7,132 nt of DNA from positions 1-7,132 of the forward strand of contig SKWJ01000185.1 in assembly GCA_007128995.1 (NCBI GenBank), given 5' to 3'. The translations under genes were made by a program, and so were the position numbers. This document shows, one piece after another, positions 6,330 through 7,132 of this stretch. The notes beneath the pieces are model-generated. The model was given only the letters and a program-made list of their open reading frames with translations. It searched no databases and was not told the DNA's origin. Each line of letters begins with the position of its first letter. Within the stretch, counting starts at the first letter, position 1. This DNA comes from Paracoccaceae bacterium (lineage in GTDB: Bacteria; Pseudomonadota; Alphaproteobacteria; Rhodobacterales; Rhodobacteraceae).

Positions 6330-7132
6330 TTAGTCAACTGTTGGTATTTCGCTCATAGCCGTCGCGACCTTGCGCAGAATGCCCCGTGCCCAGGCATGAA
6401 CCTCGTCAGACTGGCTCCTCTCATGCCATAGCATGCGGAACTGAATCGGCTCGAATTCTCGCGGAGCAACGCGCACCACAACATCAGCACTTCGTCGGGC
6501 AAAGTCCGAGAATCGCGACGCTGTGGTTAACACTAGACGTGTGCTGGCGACGATCTGAGGGAGAAGCGTGTAGTTCGGTGCGACAACCTGAACATTGCGT
6601 CGTTCCTTCATCCGGGTGAGTTGTGCGTCCACCGGGCTAAACCGCCAGTCGGACAAATGTGACGGCGAAATATGCGCCGCAGCCAGATAATCCTCCAGCG
6701 ACAAAGATTCGTGGACTGCGAGTGGATGATCGCGCGCAAGAATGCAGACCAGCCGGTCCTTGAGCAGCCTGACTGTGCGGTGCTGTTCATGCACCGACGG
6801 CCAGTCACCGACAAGCAAGTCGCAGTCGCCCTTGGCGAGGCTGAGGTCATAATTACGGCCCGGCACGGTTGTCTGCAGCGTCAGTTGCAGATGTGGTGCC
6901 TCGGCTGTCAGTGCCGCCACCTACTTCGGCACAAGGAACGCACCCATATAGTTCGGGATCGAGACACGCAGATGGCGGCGCGTCTGAGCCGGATCAAAGG
7001 GGCCGATGCTGTCTGACAGGCGGTCGATACCGTCCAGAACGATAGAGAGCGTGTGTGGATGCCCTCTGTTTGGCAAGCGATATCTTCGATTTTCAGCGGG
7101 GTCTTCGATCGGACGTGTGTCAGGCCTCACGA
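6330..7132 (-). pseudogene. LysR-type transcriptional regulator with in-frame amber stop (5' end outside window)
   Basis: The effector-binding domain of a LysR-type regulator (PF03466) is clear: FDPAQTRRHLRVSIPNYMG, then FLVPK, an amber TAG (6923-6921), and in the same frame VAALTAEAPHLQLTLQTT, DLLVGDWP, LVCILARDHPL, LPQIVASTRLVLTTASRF and a normal C-terminus ending SEIPTVD. The frame is unbroken on both sides of the stop, so a point mutation such as Leu TTG to TAG is the simplest cause. The remaining downstream frame (from a GTG at 6920, 196 residues) lacks the DNA-binding domain. Upstream, residues near 7040-7130 (for example ENRRYRLPNRGHPHTL) match the family poorly, and the helix-turn-helix would lie beyond the right edge. 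Its target is unknown. It converges on the transporter operon and need not regulate it. A sequencing error or amber suppression is possible. Confidence 0.8.

Noticed and set aside
1..7132. CRISPR arrays, tRNA or rRNA genes, insertion sequences, attachment sites
   Set aside because: No spaced repeats, no recognisable tRNA or rRNA sequence, no transposase or integrase motifs and no terminal inverted repeats were seen.

Overview
The window reads as GC-rich alphaproteobacterial DNA, most likely from the Rhodobacteraceae or a related group. That placement is an inference from the strong G/C bias at third codon positions, GGAG-type ribosome binding sites and the protein families present; no rRNA or other marker gene is available to fix it.

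Layout. (1) Positions 1-664, minus strand: the N-terminal part of an FGGY-family carbohydrate kinase that looks like erythritol kinase (EryA); its C-terminal half runs off the left edge. (2) Positions 665-1031: an intergenic region between divergent genes, with a perfect 10-bp inverted repeat made of A/T tracts (774-803) and an untranslated leader of about 200 nt. (3) Positions 1032-6144, plus strand: a four-gene operon encoding a DUF2291 membrane-anchored periplasmic protein, an RbsA-type double ABC ATPase, an RbsC-type permease and an RbsB-type sugar-binding protein. (4) Positions 6145-6329: a strong hairpin just after the last stop codon, likely the operon terminator, and a 12-bp palindrome. 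(5) Positions 6330-7132, minus strand: a LysR-type regulator interrupted by an in-frame amber codon, whose N-terminus lies off the right edge.

How the genes work together. The operon builds a CUT2-type importer: the binding protein captures a sugar or polyol in the periplasm, the permease passes it through the membrane, and the ATPase drives transport. The divergent kinase would phosphorylate the imported substrate. Erythritol is the best guess for the substrate, from the resemblance of the kinase to EryA and because erythritol loci in rhizobia pair an EryA kinase and a SorC-family regulator (EryD) with an RbsABC-like transporter.

The most remarkable feature is the ATPase. It is 778 residues, not the usual roughly 500, because a complete SorC-family sugar-phosphate effector domain (the sensory half of regulators such as EryD) is fused directly to the end of the second nucleotide-binding domain, with no DNA-binding helix-turn-helix. 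This suggests an importer ATPase that could sense a phosphorylated metabolite, perhaps the product of the neighbouring kinase, and adjust transport. A plausible internal start (AAGGA followed by ATG at 3209) lies at the domain boundary and could also release the effector domain as a separate protein.
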